Assembly: GCF_008087625.1 (NCBI RefSeq)
Contig: NZ_CP042997.1
Coordinates: 3,410,001 to 3,474,000, forward strand
Origin: Aquisphaera giovannonii
GTDB taxonomy: Bacteria > Planctomycetota > Planctomycetia > Isosphaerales > Isosphaeraceae
DNA length: 64,000 nt
Direction: 5' to 3'
Shown here in pieces: positions 49,558 to 58,184 of the stretch. A program made the position numbers and the translations under genes. The notes beneath the pieces were generated by a model. That model saw only the letters and a program-made list of their open reading frames with translations. It was not told the origin of the DNA and did not search any database. The stretch's first letter is position 1. Each line of letters opens with the position of its first letter.

Positions 49558-51087
49558 GGGTAAGCGTCTCGAAAGTGGGTGGGAAATTCCGTAGAACAGA
49601 GGTCTTCGATGCGTCGCCTCGGAATCAGTAGCCTTCTGTTCACGGAGGGTCCCCGTCATGTCCTTCGAGCATCTGCCCGAGCGGCAGGCCCGCCTCGCCC
49701 AGGATCTCTACGAGGAGCTCCGGGCGGCCTCGGACGCGGACATCCGGGCCATGGCCGAGCTGCTGGCCACCAAGCCCGACGACGAGCTCTTCGGCGAGGC
49801 CGAGTTCCAGCTCCGCGACATGGTCCATCGGGTCGGCGCCAAGGCCCTCCAGGCCGCTGCCATGCAGCGGAAAAAAGGGGGTATGTAGGGTCCAGCACGA
49901 GCTGCCCCCGCTGCTCCGAGGCCGCCCGCTTCAAGGGCTATCGGCCCAAGGGGCTGGTCTCGGCCCTGGGCCCGCTGCGCATCGAGCGCGGCTACTACCA
50001 CTGCCCGCGATGCCGCGAGGGCCACTGCCCCGCCGACGCCGCCTTCGGCCTCGACGGCGGCGACCTGACCTCCGGCGCCGCCGAGCTGGCCTGCCTGGCG
50101 GCGGCCCGGGAGAGCTTCGCCAAGGCCGCCGATGTCGCCCTGCCGCGGATGTGCGGCCTGGACCTCGCCGAGTCCACCGTGGAGCGGGTCGCCGAGGCCG
50201 TCGGCGCCGAGGTGGGCCGGGCCATCGAGTCCAAGGTCCCCTTCGACGAGGCGGGCCCCTGGGCCTGGCACGTGGACGCCGAGGGGATGACCTGCGCCTA
50301 CGTGTCGATCGACCTGACGGGCGTCCGCAGGCAGGGGCCCGAGGGGGCCGCGGCCGAGGGGGAGATGATCGCCGTGGGCATGGTCTACAACCCCATCCCC
50401 GAGGGCCGCGAGCGATGGGCGACCCAGGGCCGGCGCCGGCCCCCCCGGCAGGCGAGGTACGTCGCCAGCGCCGAGGGCCAGGAGGCGGTGGCCGAGCCGC
50501 TGCGACACATGGCCGCCCGGGCGGGCATGGGCGAGGCCCGGCGCTGGATCGCGGTGTGCGACGGCGGGTCGGGGCTGGAGGACCTGCTGAGGCGGCACTT
50601 CGGGCGGATCGACGCGGTGATCCTGGACTTCTACCACGCCAGCGAGCACCTGGGGGACCTGGCCAAGGCCTGGCACGCCGACGAGGCCCAGGCGGAGGCG
50701 GCGCACGCGGCGTGGTCGCATCGGCTGAAGCACGAGGGGGGCGCCGCGATGCTGGCCTGGCTGGAGGGCCTGGACGTCGCGGCCGCCCCGCGGGCGCGGG
50801 CGACGTGGGAGGCGACGGTGAACTACTTCCGCAACCAGCACCACCGGATGGACTACCCGGCCTACCTGGCCAAGGGGTGGCAGATCGGCTCGGGCCCGAT
50901 GGAGGCCGGCTGCAAGCTGGTGATCAACGAGCGGCTCAACGGCACCGGGATGCGCTGGGGCCATCAGGGGGCCGACGCCATGGCCCACCTCCGGGCCCTC
51001 TACCTCAGCGAGTCCGCCCTCTGGACCGGCTTCTGGGCCAACCGCCGGAAGGCAGCTTGACCTTTACCACTTACAAGACGCTCACCC
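49558..51087 (+). mobile_element. ISKra4-family insertion sequence, 1530 bp
   Basis: Ends are imperfect inverted repeats: GGGTAAGCGTCTCGAAAGTG at 49558-49577 matches the reverse complement of 51087-51068, GGGTGAGCGTCTTGTAAGTG, at 17 of 20 positions. The element is flanked by identical 9-bp direct repeats (TGTCCCGAT), the footprint of its insertion. One transposase gene fills it. The perfect duplication and the open coding frames argue for a recent insertion. It landed between genes, 562 bp upstream of glutamine synthetase. Confidence 0.92.
49658..51060 (+). CDS. ISKra4-family transposase, expressed by -1 frameshifting
   Basis: A 76-residue first frame (49658-49888: MSFEHLPERQARLAQDLYEE...QRKKGGM) ends at TAG. 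A run of six A (49871-49876, codons AAA AAA before GGG) allows a -1 slip into the long frame, which continues RGYVGSSTSCPRCSEAARFKGYRPK and stops at 51060, giving a fusion of about 467 residues. The zinc-ribbon Cys (CPRC, HCPRCREGHC) and DDE-type residues can be seen: HVDAEGM, AVCDGGSG and GSGPMEAGCK, the last a signature of the family. Without the shift only the short protein is made. Frameshift control of transposase is common in IS elements. Confidence 0.88.
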
Positions 51088-51096
51088 TGTCCCGAT
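51088..51096. repeat. Right copy of the 9-bp target duplication
   Basis: TGTCCCGAT directly after the right inverted repeat; identical to 49549-49557. Confidence 0.85.
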
Positions 51097-51130
51097 CCTG
51101 CCCGGTCTCGCAGGCATCGGGCGGGGCACG

Positions 51131-51165
51131 GAGCGGGCCGGGCGACGAGGCGTCCCGGCCCGCTC
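51131..51165. terminator. 12-bp perfect hairpin after the metal-binding lipoprotein gene
   Basis: GAGCGGGCCGGG, an 11-nt loop, CCCGGCCCGCTC. No T-run on the minus strand, so a factor-dependent terminator or 3' protective hairpin for the gene ending at 51186 is likely. Confidence 0.5.
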
Positions 51166-51185
51166 GAAATCGGCCCTCGGGGCCG

Positions 51186-51725
51186 TCACTTCTTCTGGTC
51201 GAGCTTCGCGAAGATCGCGGCGGGATCCTTCTTCGCCTTCTTCTCGCAGCCGTCGCAGCACAGGAAGACGGTGCGGCCCTCGAGGGTGAGCTTGACGGGC
51301 TTGTCCATGGACCCGAGGTTCTCGTCGCTCACGGGGCAGACGGCCTGCTTCAACGCGGCGGCCTGGTCGGCCTCCGGCAGCAGCTTGATGTTGGCGATCT
51401 CCTTGTCCGAGAGCGCCGGGTGCGCGGAGTCCGCGGCGCTCGACTTGGGGGGCTCGAGCGGGGGGAGGTCGCCCTTGCCGGCGTCGCCGGCGGGCTTCGA
51501 CGGGGTCGCCTCGGGCGCGGACGCGGGCTTGGCGTCGGCCGGCTTCTTCTCGTCGGCGGGCTTGGCGGGGGTCACGTCCGGCTTGGCGGCGGGCTTGGAG
51601 TCGACGGGCTTGGCCGGCGCGACGGGGGAGGCGGCCGGCGGGTTCTTGTCGGCGGCCTCGTCCCCGGCACACCCTCCCAGCGCGAGCGCGACCGCGAGGC
51701 CCAGGATGCCATCACGCGTTTTCAT
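51186..51725 (-). CDS. Lipoprotein with a Cys-rich metal-binding-like C-terminal domain
   Basis: 179 residues (start at 51725, AAGGA 8 nt upstream; an ATG two codons earlier has no spacing). Lipobox LALGGC near residue 19, then a Lys/Pro/Ala-rich linker of about 70 residues (APAKPVDSKPAAKPDVTPAKP) typical of a periplasm- or wall-spanning spacer. The C-terminal domain AVCPVSDENLGSMDKPVKLTLEGRTVFLCCDGCEKKAKKDPAAIFAKL has the pattern C-P-V...G-S-x-x-K-P-x-K...V-F-L-C-C-x-x-C-x-x-x-[FY/A]-K of TRASH/YHS-like domains that bind heavy metals. Function: periplasmic metal handling (inference). Confidence 0.82.
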   Translation of the reverse strand: MKTRDGILGLAVALALGGCAGDEAADKNPPAASPVAPAKPVDSKPAAKPDVTPAKPADEKKPADAKPASAPEATPSKPAGDAGKGDLPPLEPPKSSAADSAHPALSDKEIANIKLLPEADQAAALKQAVCPVSDENLGSMDKPVKLTLEGRTVFLCCDGCEKKAKKDPAAIFAKLDQKK

Positions 51726-51911
51726 CAGCATGTCCTTGTTGATCGAGGGGGCCGGTCCGCCGGAGGGCGGACGGGCCAGGTCCGTTGGGGGCCGGCCCGC
51801 GCTGCGCGCGTGTCCTCTCCGGACGCCCCGGGGCCGGGGCCGCCGCGGGGCACGTGAGTCCGGCGGCCGCGGCCATTCTAACCGCCCGCTCGGAGGGCCG
51901 CCAAGCGCCCG

Positions 51912-52958
51912 TCAGGCCGGGGGCGGGCCGGCGTCGACCGACCCCGGCTCGTCGGGGATGCCCTTGTAGATCCGCCGGTTGTCCAGGCCGTAGACCTTGT
52001 CGGTGAACTCGTCGAGCGTGTTCGACTGCATGCGCTGCCGCGCGACGATGTTCATCTTGGCGTCGAGCTCGTCGATGAAGTTGACCAGGAGCGCCTCGGC
52101 CGTCTGCGGCAGGACGGGCGCGCCGTACTCGTGCCGGCCGTGGTGGGCGAGGATCGCGTGCTCGAGGAGCAGCAGCGTCTCCTCGGGGAAGCCGTCGATC
52201 GTCCTCGCGACGTCGCGGACCATGTCCCGGCCGATCAGGATGTGCCCGATCAGCCGCCCCTCCTTCGTGTACCGGGCCTCCACCGGGTTGTATTGCAGCT
52301 CCCGGAGCTTGCCGATGTCGTGGAGGATGACGGCCGCCATCACCACGCCCTTGTCCAGCGGCGGGTTGAGGTCGCTGTAGTACGAGGAATAGTGCTGGAT
52401 CAGGGACTCGGCGACCCGGGACATGCTCCAGACGTGCTCCAGGAGCCCGGCGGTGTACGAGTGGTGCATGGCCTGCGCGGCCTGGATCTTCGTGAACAGC
52501 TTCTCGTGCTCGTCCAGGATCCGGAGCACCAGCTCGCGGAGATGCGGCTGGGTGATGAACCGGTCGATCCGGTTGCGGATCGCCTGCATGAGGGTCTTCG
52601 GCTCGTAGCGGCTGCTCTCGACGAGGTCGAAGAAGTCGTAGCCGTCCGCCTCGTCGTCGTCGGTCGCCGGGCGGATGCCCAGGATCTCGATCTGCATGCC
52701 GTAGCGGAGGTCGTGCTTGCCGCGGACCTCCAGGCGGTAGGCCTGGCCCTCGGTCCACCCCGCGGCCGCCTCGAAGAAGCGATGGTCGTGCCAGAGCATC
52801 GACTCGTACTGCACCCGCCTGTCGCGGAACATGCAGCGGATGAACGGCTGGTTCCGCGCGGTCATCCCCTTGTGCTTCTTGACGAGCGCCGCGTAGCAGA
52901 CCGCCTCCTGGGCATCGACCAGGTCGGAGAGTCGGATTACCACCGAACCGATCGCCAT
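51912..52958 (-). CDS. HD-domain nuclease of the YhaM 3'-5' exoribonuclease type
   Basis: 348 residues from MAIGSVVIRLSDL (GGGAGG upstream). The N-terminal part looks like an OB-fold nucleic-acid-binding domain (residues 1-100: YAALVKKHKGMTARNQPFIRCMFRDRRVQYESMLW). The HD phosphohydrolase domain has MHHSYTAGLLEHVWSM near residue 165, VILHDIGKLREL near 213, and the later IGHILIGRD and ILAHHGRHEYG metal ligands. This architecture is that of YhaM/CBF1, an RNA exonuclease. Divergent from the FAD oxidoreductase gene. Confidence 0.85.
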   Translation of the reverse strand: MAIGSVVIRLSDLVDAQEAVCYAALVKKHKGMTARNQPFIRCMFRDRRVQYESMLWHDHRFFEAAAGWTEGQAYRLEVRGKHDLRYGMQIEILGIRPATDDDEADGYDFFDLVESSRYEPKTLMQAIRNRIDRFITQPHLRELVLRILDEHEKLFTKIQAAQAMHHSYTAGLLEHVWSMSRVAESLIQHYSSYYSDLNPPLDKGVVMAAVILHDIGKLRELQYNPVEARYTKEGRLIGHILIGRDMVRDVARTIDGFPEETLLLLEHAILAHHGRHEYGAPVLPQTAEALLVNFIDELDAKMNIVARQRMQSNTLDEFTDKVYGLDNRRIYKGIPDEPGSVDAGPPPA

Positions 52959-53208
52959 GATCCCTCGCCTCCCGACTCCGACAGGCCGCGTCCGGCCAGC
53001 AGTCATCGCATGTCCAGCACTCCCAGTCTACAACATCCCCGGGAAATGCAATCCGAGACGCGGCGCGGGCGCGGGCCCCGAGGCCGGCGATTCCCCATAT
53101 CCAGCCGGGTCGTCGCGAGGTATTTTCAGCGTAACCGGGACGGTCGACGCGGCCCCGATGAGCCCTCCCTTCATCCCGAACTCCCAATCACCCTGGATCT
53201 TGCAGAAC

Positions 53209-54825
53209 ATGGCGACGACACCTGGCGGGAATCGAGCCACCCTGGACACCCTGGGGGCGATGGAGCATCCGGAGCCGTCCCGGGCGTTCGGGGCCAGGGA
53301 GTGGGACGCGATCATCATCGGCGCCGGGCACAACGGACTGACGTGCGCGGCGTACCTGGCCAGGTCCGGCCAGCAGGTCCTGGTGCTCGAATCCCGCAAG
53401 CGGGTCGGCGGGGCCTGCACGATCGACGAGCCCTGGCCCGGCTACCGGGTGTCCCCTTGCGCCTACCTCCTGGGCCTCCTCCACCCGCTGGTGATCGACG
53501 AGCTGAGGATGGCCGACTACGGCTTCTCGTGGACGCCCGCGGAGGCCGGCCTCTTCGTGCCGTTCGAGGACGGCTCCAGCATCCAGCTCTGGGACGACGA
53601 GGACCGTTGCGAGGCGGAGATCCGCCGCTTCTCGCCCGCGGACCTGGACGGCTGGCGCGACTTCTCCGCGGCCAAGGCCCGGCTGCGGGACGCGCTCCGC
53701 CCGCCCGGTGCCCGTGACCTCTGGATCGGACCCGCGCCGTCGCAGGAGGACCTCGAGGAGCGGATCGGCGGCGACCACGAGGCCCGCCACATCCTCTTCG
53801 AATGGTCCATGGTGGAGTGCGTCGAGAATTACTTCCAGGACGAGCGGCTCCAGATGGCCTACCTGGGTCAGGGCGTCATCGGGACCAATGCCAGCCCGCA
53901 CGACCGCGGCACGGCGTCGATCCACTTCCACCATCAATCGGGCCGGCTCGGCGGGATGCCCGGGATGTGGGGATACGTGAAGGGGGGGATGGGCATGGTC
54001 TCGTTCCTCCTCTGCGACATCGCCCGCGACCTCGGCGTCACGGTGGCGACCGGCGTCCCGGTCGCGCGGATCGTGCCCGGGGAGGGGGTCGAGCTGGCCG
54101 GAGGCGGCCGCGTCCGGGCCCGGCACGTCATCTCCAACGCGGACCCGCGGGCCACGCTGAGGATGCTGGGCGGCGACGCCGATCCCGCATGGAAGGGCCG
54201 CGTCGAGGCCGTCCCCCAGACCGGCTGCACGGTGAAGCTGAACGTGGCCCTGAGTCGATTGCCCAGCTTCAAGTCCCGCCCCGGCGCGTCGATGCCGCAC
54301 CACGCCGGCCAGATCAATACCCCGCTGACCAAGCAGGAATGGGCGGAACACTTCCGCACCGCCCGGTCGGGCGAGCTGCCGCGGCGGCTGTGGACCGAGC
54401 TCTACTTCCAGACCGTGCACGACCCCTCGGTCGCCCCGGCGGGCGTGCACACGATGAGCGTCTTCGGCCAGTACGTCCCGCACACTTTTTCGGGCGGCGA
54501 CTGGGACTCGCGGCGCGACGAGGTCCGCGACGTCGCGCTCGGCTCGATCGCCCGCTTCTGCGAGGGCTTCCCGGAGTCGGTGATCCAGGCCCAGGTGCTC
54601 GGCCCCCCGGACATCGAGGAGGCCGTCGGCCTGACGGGCGGCCAGATCTTCCAGGGGGAATGCCTCCCCCCCTACATGTGGGACCGCCGCCTCTCCCCCA
54701 GGACCCCCATGCCGGGGGTCTTCCTCTGCGGCGCCTGCACCCACCCCGGCGGCAGCGTCATCGGCGTCAACGGCCGGAACGCCGCGATGGAGGTCCTCGG
54801 CCGGAATGACGGGGCGGGCCGTTGA
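53209..54825 (+). CDS. FAD-dependent oxidoreductase (PYROXD2/phytoene-dehydrogenase-like)
   Basis: 538 residues (or 521 from the ATG at 53260). Dinucleotide-binding motif DAIIIGAGHNGLTCAAYLARSG and GG-doublet VLVLESRKRVGGAC near the N-terminus, a domain with the substrate-binding helices, and the terminal FAD motif PGVFLCGACTHPGGSVIGVNGRNAAMEV. This arrangement fits the NAD(P)/FAD-dependent oxidoreductases similar to PYROXD2 and carotenoid desaturases. No carotenoid or other pathway genes are next to it, so the substrate is unknown. Confidence 0.88.
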   Translation: MATTPGGNRATLDTLGAMEHPEPSRAFGAREWDAIIIGAGHNGLTCAAYLARSGQQVLVLESRKRVGGACTIDEPWPGYRVSPCAYLLGLLHPLVIDELRMADYGFSWTPAEAGLFVPFEDGSSIQLWDDEDRCEAEIRRFSPADLDGWRDFSAAKARLRDALRPPGARDLWIGPAPSQEDLEERIGGDHEARHILFEWSMVECVENYFQDERLQMAYLGQGVIGTNASPHDRGTASIHFHHQSGRLGGMPGMWGYVKGGMGMVSFLLCDIARDLGVTVATGVPVARIVPGEGVELAGGGRVRARHVISNADPRATLRMLGGDADPAWKGRVEAVPQTGCTVKLNVALSRLPSFKSRPGASMPHHAGQINTPLTKQEWAEHFRTARSGELPRRLWTELYFQTVHDPSVAPAGVHTMSVFGQYVPHTFSGGDWDSRRDEVRDVALGSIARFCEGFPESVIQAQVLGPPDIEEAVGLTGGQIFQGECLPPYMWDRRLSPRTPMPGVFLCGACTHPGGSVIGVNGRNAAMEVLGRNDGAGR

Positions 54826-54857
54826 CGGTCCCGCGCGGGGGAGCTCGCGCGGCGGCC

Positions 54858-55628
54858 TCACTTCTGGGGCGACGGGGCGGGCCGCCTGAGCTCGACCCCC
54901 TCGGGGATCGCCGGCAGCCACCGCGACGGCGGCGCCCAGCCCTGGTCCTCGAGCCTCAGGTGCTTGTTGAGGTACAGGTTGAAGGAGGTCGGGTAGAAGA
55001 AGTCGGCCGGGTAGGTGGCGGAGGGCCGGGCGGTCTTGCGGTCCATGATGCCGGCGTAGGCGCAGCATTCCGTGACGAGCTCGGAGCAGAACCACCTCGG
55101 CCTGTCGCCGATCGGCTCGCCGACGAACCAGGTCTTGATCGGCCCGCGCGTCCGCAGCGGGGTCAGCTGGCCGAACCAGCGGGCCAGGGCGAAGGGCTTG
55201 CCCTCCTGGGCCGTCGCGAAGTCGGTGAGCCGGGCGGACTGCTCCGGGGTGAGCGGGACCTTGCGGCGGCGGATCCAGACGCGGTCGCCCGCCTGGACAT
55301 GATTCATCATATGCTGGTACGGGTCCATCACCTCGACGTTCGTCTTGTTGAACGGCCCGGCCTCGATCAGCCCGAGCCGCCCGTCGGCGCGGCGGAAGAC
55401 GAGCCCCGAGTGGTGGAAGCCGTTGGCCCCGGCGATCAGGTGCCCCCAGCGGAACCAGAGGCGCTGATCCGTGGCGAGGAAGATGTCGCCGGGCTGCGGC
55501 GAGTACCACTCGAGCGGGCCGCGGGTCTCCCAGTCACGGGAATACGACGGCTGGCAGAGATACGACCCCGTCGCCGGCGCCTGCGTCAGCGCCGACGCGA
55601 CGAGGATTCCCAGGAAACTCGGGCACAT
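54858..55628 (-). CDS. Secreted YiiX-like permuted papain-fold protein
   Basis: 256 residues with a short signal peptide (MCPSFLGILVASALTQA). The NlpC/P60-type permuted papain core shows PQPGDIFLATD, the catalytic histidine in HHSGLVFRRADGRLGLIEAGP, and the nucleophile cysteine in RWFCSELVTECCAYAG, the same H...E...C order as the YaeF/YiiX group. Members are amidases or peptidases acting on the cell wall or on lipid-linked amides; the substrate here is unknown. Convergent with the FAD oxidoreductase gene. Confidence 0.82.
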   Translation of the reverse strand: MCPSFLGILVASALTQAPATGSYLCQPSYSRDWETRGPLEWYSPQPGDIFLATDQRLWFRWGHLIAGANGFHHSGLVFRRADGRLGLIEAGPFNKTNVEVMDPYQHMMNHVQAGDRVWIRRRKVPLTPEQSARLTDFATAQEGKPFALARWFGQLTPLRTRGPIKTWFVGEPIGDRPRWFCSELVTECCAYAGIMDRKTARPSATYPADFFYPTSFNLYLNKHLRLEDQGWAPPSRWLPAIPEGVELRRPAPSPQK

Positions 55629-55796
55629 CCGTGAGCCCCAACGTGTGATGGTGGTGGGTGGGACGAGATTCAGGATCTATCTTCGGACGCGGTCGCAACG
55701 TTCTTGACGCACCGACGGGCTGCCCGGATGGCGCCCGCGGAGGCACGGCACGGTCGGGCGGGTCGTGCGGATTGCAGCGGCCGAGGGGGGCCCCTC

Positions 55797-56714
55797 GTGA
55801 GGATTCGTGCCCTGGATCTCGACGGCAGCCTGGTGGCGCAGAGACGGCTCCTGGGCGATCGCCCCGACCTGCACCGATTCCCGGCTCGCGAATGGGGGCC
55901 GCGGATTCGGCTCGCGTGCACGCCCCGGGAATACGGGCGATTCGCCGCGTGGCTGGAGCGAGCCGTCGGCGGCGAGCCGGCCGCGATCACCCTCTACGGT
56001 TCGGGCGACTTCCACCACGTCACGCTGGCCCTGCTGCGGCGGATCGATGGGCCGTTCAACCTGCTGATCCTGGACAAGCACCCCGACTGGATGCGGGGGA
56101 TCCCTTTCCTGCACTGCGGCACGTGGGTCCGGCACGCCCTCCGGCTGCCGAACCTGCGCCGGGTCTTCCATTGCGGCGGGGAGCTCGATTTCGACAACGC
56201 CTACCGGGTCCTCGCGCCCTGGGCCGACATCGAGGCCCGCCGGATCCAGGTCCTCCCGGCACGCCGACGTTTCTTCGGGGCTCGATGGGGGAGGATCGAT
56301 CACGGCCCGCTGCTCGATCGGGGTGAGCTCGACCTCGACGACCTGGGACGTCGCCTCGAAGCCTGGCGCGACGTGCTCGCGCGGCATGCCCTGTACGTCT
56401 CGATCGACAAGGACGTCCTCCGCGCCGAGGACGCGGCCGTGAACTGGGACTCGGGCTTCCTGAGGCTCGACCAGGCGACGGCCGTCCTCCGCGCCTTCCT
56501 GGACGCGGCCGGTGGCCGGCTCGCCGGCGCCGACCTGCTCGGGGACTGGTCCCCGATCGCCCTGGGGACGCGGCTCAATCGCCTCTGCCATCGCCTCGAC
56601 CACCCCAGCCCGGACCACGACCCCGACGAGGCGGCCCGGAAGAACGAGGCCGCCAACAGGGCCTTCCTCGACGTCCTCGACGAAGGGATCGCGGCTGCGC
56701 CCGATCCCGCCTGA
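55797..56714 (+). CDS. Arginase-fold (ureohydrolase-like) protein
   Basis: 305 residues from a GTG start preceded by GAGGGGGG. The ureohydrolase metal motifs are seen as LLILDKHPDWM (D-x-H-x-D type) and LYVSIDKDVLR (S-x-D-x-D), but the usual 'GGDHS' is replaced by YGSGDFHHVTLALL, which still supplies a histidine. That pattern is found in the divergent arginase-family branch of planctomycetes rather than in true arginases. Real hydrolysis of arginine or agmatine is therefore not assured. Divergent from the YiiX-like gene. Confidence 0.75.
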   Translation: MRIRALDLDGSLVAQRRLLGDRPDLHRFPAREWGPRIRLACTPREYGRFAAWLERAVGGEPAAITLYGSGDFHHVTLALLRRIDGPFNLLILDKHPDWMRGIPFLHCGTWVRHALRLPNLRRVFHCGGELDFDNAYRVLAPWADIEARRIQVLPARRRFFGARWGRIDHGPLLDRGELDLDDLGRRLEAWRDVLARHALYVSIDKDVLRAEDAAVNWDSGFLRLDQATAVLRAFLDAAGGRLAGADLLGDWSPIALGTRLNRLCHRLDHPSPDHDPDEAARKNEAANRAFLDVLDEGIAAAPDPA

Positions 56715-56723
56715 AGCAGGACG

Positions 56724-58052
56724 TCATCGCGACCCGATTCGGATCGTCTCCATCGGGGCGAGCCGCGAGGCGTGCCAGGCCGGGTAGGCCCCGCCGCACC
56801 CGGCCAGGATGACCGAGAGGGCCAGGCACGACGCGAGCTGAGCGGCGGAGGTTTCGACCCGCAGGCTGCCTTCGACCGAGGGGCGGGCGACGGCCAGGGC
56901 CCCCGCGGCGAGCACGCAGCCGAGGATGCCGGAGGCCAGCCCGAGGCCGAGGCTCTCCCCGAGGACCAGGGCCAGGACATTCCCCCGGGTCCAGCCGTTG
57001 GTGCGGAGGATCCCGAACTCGGAGAGCCGCTCGGTGGTGCTCATGAGCATCGTGTTCAGGACGCCCGCGGAGCCGACGGCGAGGGCCAGGCCGACGAGGA
57101 TCAGCAGGAGGCGATCGAGCTTCCCCAGCAACCGGTCGATGCCGATCCGGAAGTCGGCCATCGTCCGGGCGTCCACGCCGCGGATCGCCCGCCGGATCGA
57201 CCTCGCGACCTCGGGCATAGCGGCCGGGACGGCCGGCTCGACGAGGAAGCACGAGACCGTCTCCGCGCTCGTGTTGGACAGCCTCCTCGCGACGGCGATA
57301 TCCATGATGATCGTGCCGTCGAGGATCAGGGAGCCCGTGTCGTAGACGCCGATGATGAGGAACGGCTCCCCGCCGATCCGGAGCGCCTCGCCCACGGCCC
57401 GGGGGCGGCCGTCGGGGCCGGGGTACTCGCGGGCGATCGTCGCGCTGATCACGACGTTCGACTTCCCGCGGTCCTGCTCGCCGAGGAACCGCCCGCCGGC
57501 GTCGCCGTGCAGGAGGTGGTCGCGATAGACCTCGTGCCGGAGCCGGCCGTGGGCCGGGATGTCCTGGCCCTCGATCACGACCGCCTTGAGGAGGTCCATG
57601 AGGGGATTCTTCCAGGCCTTCTCCGCCTTGCCGCCGCGGACGCGGGGGGCGGTCCTCCGGCCTTCAATCGGCGGGGCCAGCTTCCAGACCTGGGGCGCCA
57701 CGGCGCGCACGCCCGGGACCGCCGCGATCGCCGGCCCCATGGCCGCGGGGAGCTCGCTGAAGAGGTCCACCGGGGCATTCTGCCGCAGCACGATGATCCC
57801 CTGGACCTGGCCCAGCGTGTCGTCGATGAGCCCGCGCAGGCCGCTGGAGAGCCCCAGCATGCCGATCGCCCCGACGATCGGCACCGTCAACCCGACCATC
57901 GCCAGCAGCGTCCGCGAGGGCCGCGAGAGCAGGTTGCGGAACGCGAGCCCCGCGATGCCCGTCCCCGGTCGCCCTCCGCGACGGCCGGCGGCCGGTCGGG
58001 CCTCGCCGGCCAGATCCGTGATCGTCCCGCCCGATTCGCTATTCCGGCCCAT
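56724..58052 (-). CDS. ABC transporter permease, FtsX/MacB type
   Basis: 442 residues from an ATG at 58052 (a longer start at 58169 is possible). The start of the permease domain GLAFRNLLSRPSRTLLAMVGLTVPIVGAIGMLGLSSGLR carries TM1; a long extracytoplasmic MacB-PCD domain follows (about 80-300), then three TM helices near the C-terminus (LLLILVGLALAVGSAGVLNTMLMS, LVLGESLGLGLASGILGCVLAAG, QLASCLALSVILAGCGGAYPAW). No ATPase gene is next to it. It follows the RND pump on the same strand, which may point to a shared export role. Confidence 0.83.
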   Translation of the reverse strand: MGRNSESGGTITDLAGEARPAAGRRGGRPGTGIAGLAFRNLLSRPSRTLLAMVGLTVPIVGAIGMLGLSSGLRGLIDDTLGQVQGIIVLRQNAPVDLFSELPAAMGPAIAAVPGVRAVAPQVWKLAPPIEGRRTAPRVRGGKAEKAWKNPLMDLLKAVVIEGQDIPAHGRLRHEVYRDHLLHGDAGGRFLGEQDRGKSNVVISATIAREYPGPDGRPRAVGEALRIGGEPFLIIGVYDTGSLILDGTIIMDIAVARRLSNTSAETVSCFLVEPAVPAAMPEVARSIRRAIRGVDARTMADFRIGIDRLLGKLDRLLLILVGLALAVGSAGVLNTMLMSTTERLSEFGILRTNGWTRGNVLALVLGESLGLGLASGILGCVLAAGALAVARPSVEGSLRVETSAAQLASCLALSVILAGCGGAYPAWHASRLAPMETIRIGSR

Positions 58053-58184
58053 GAACACGTTCTCGCAAGTTCCGACTCGCCCCGGGCACGCCCTGATCGG
58101 CCGTGCGAGGACGATGATGAGGATGTGGGAGGGCGAGGTGATCGCCTCGGCGTCCGAGCGCTTGCCCACTCCGCCGGCGTTCGA

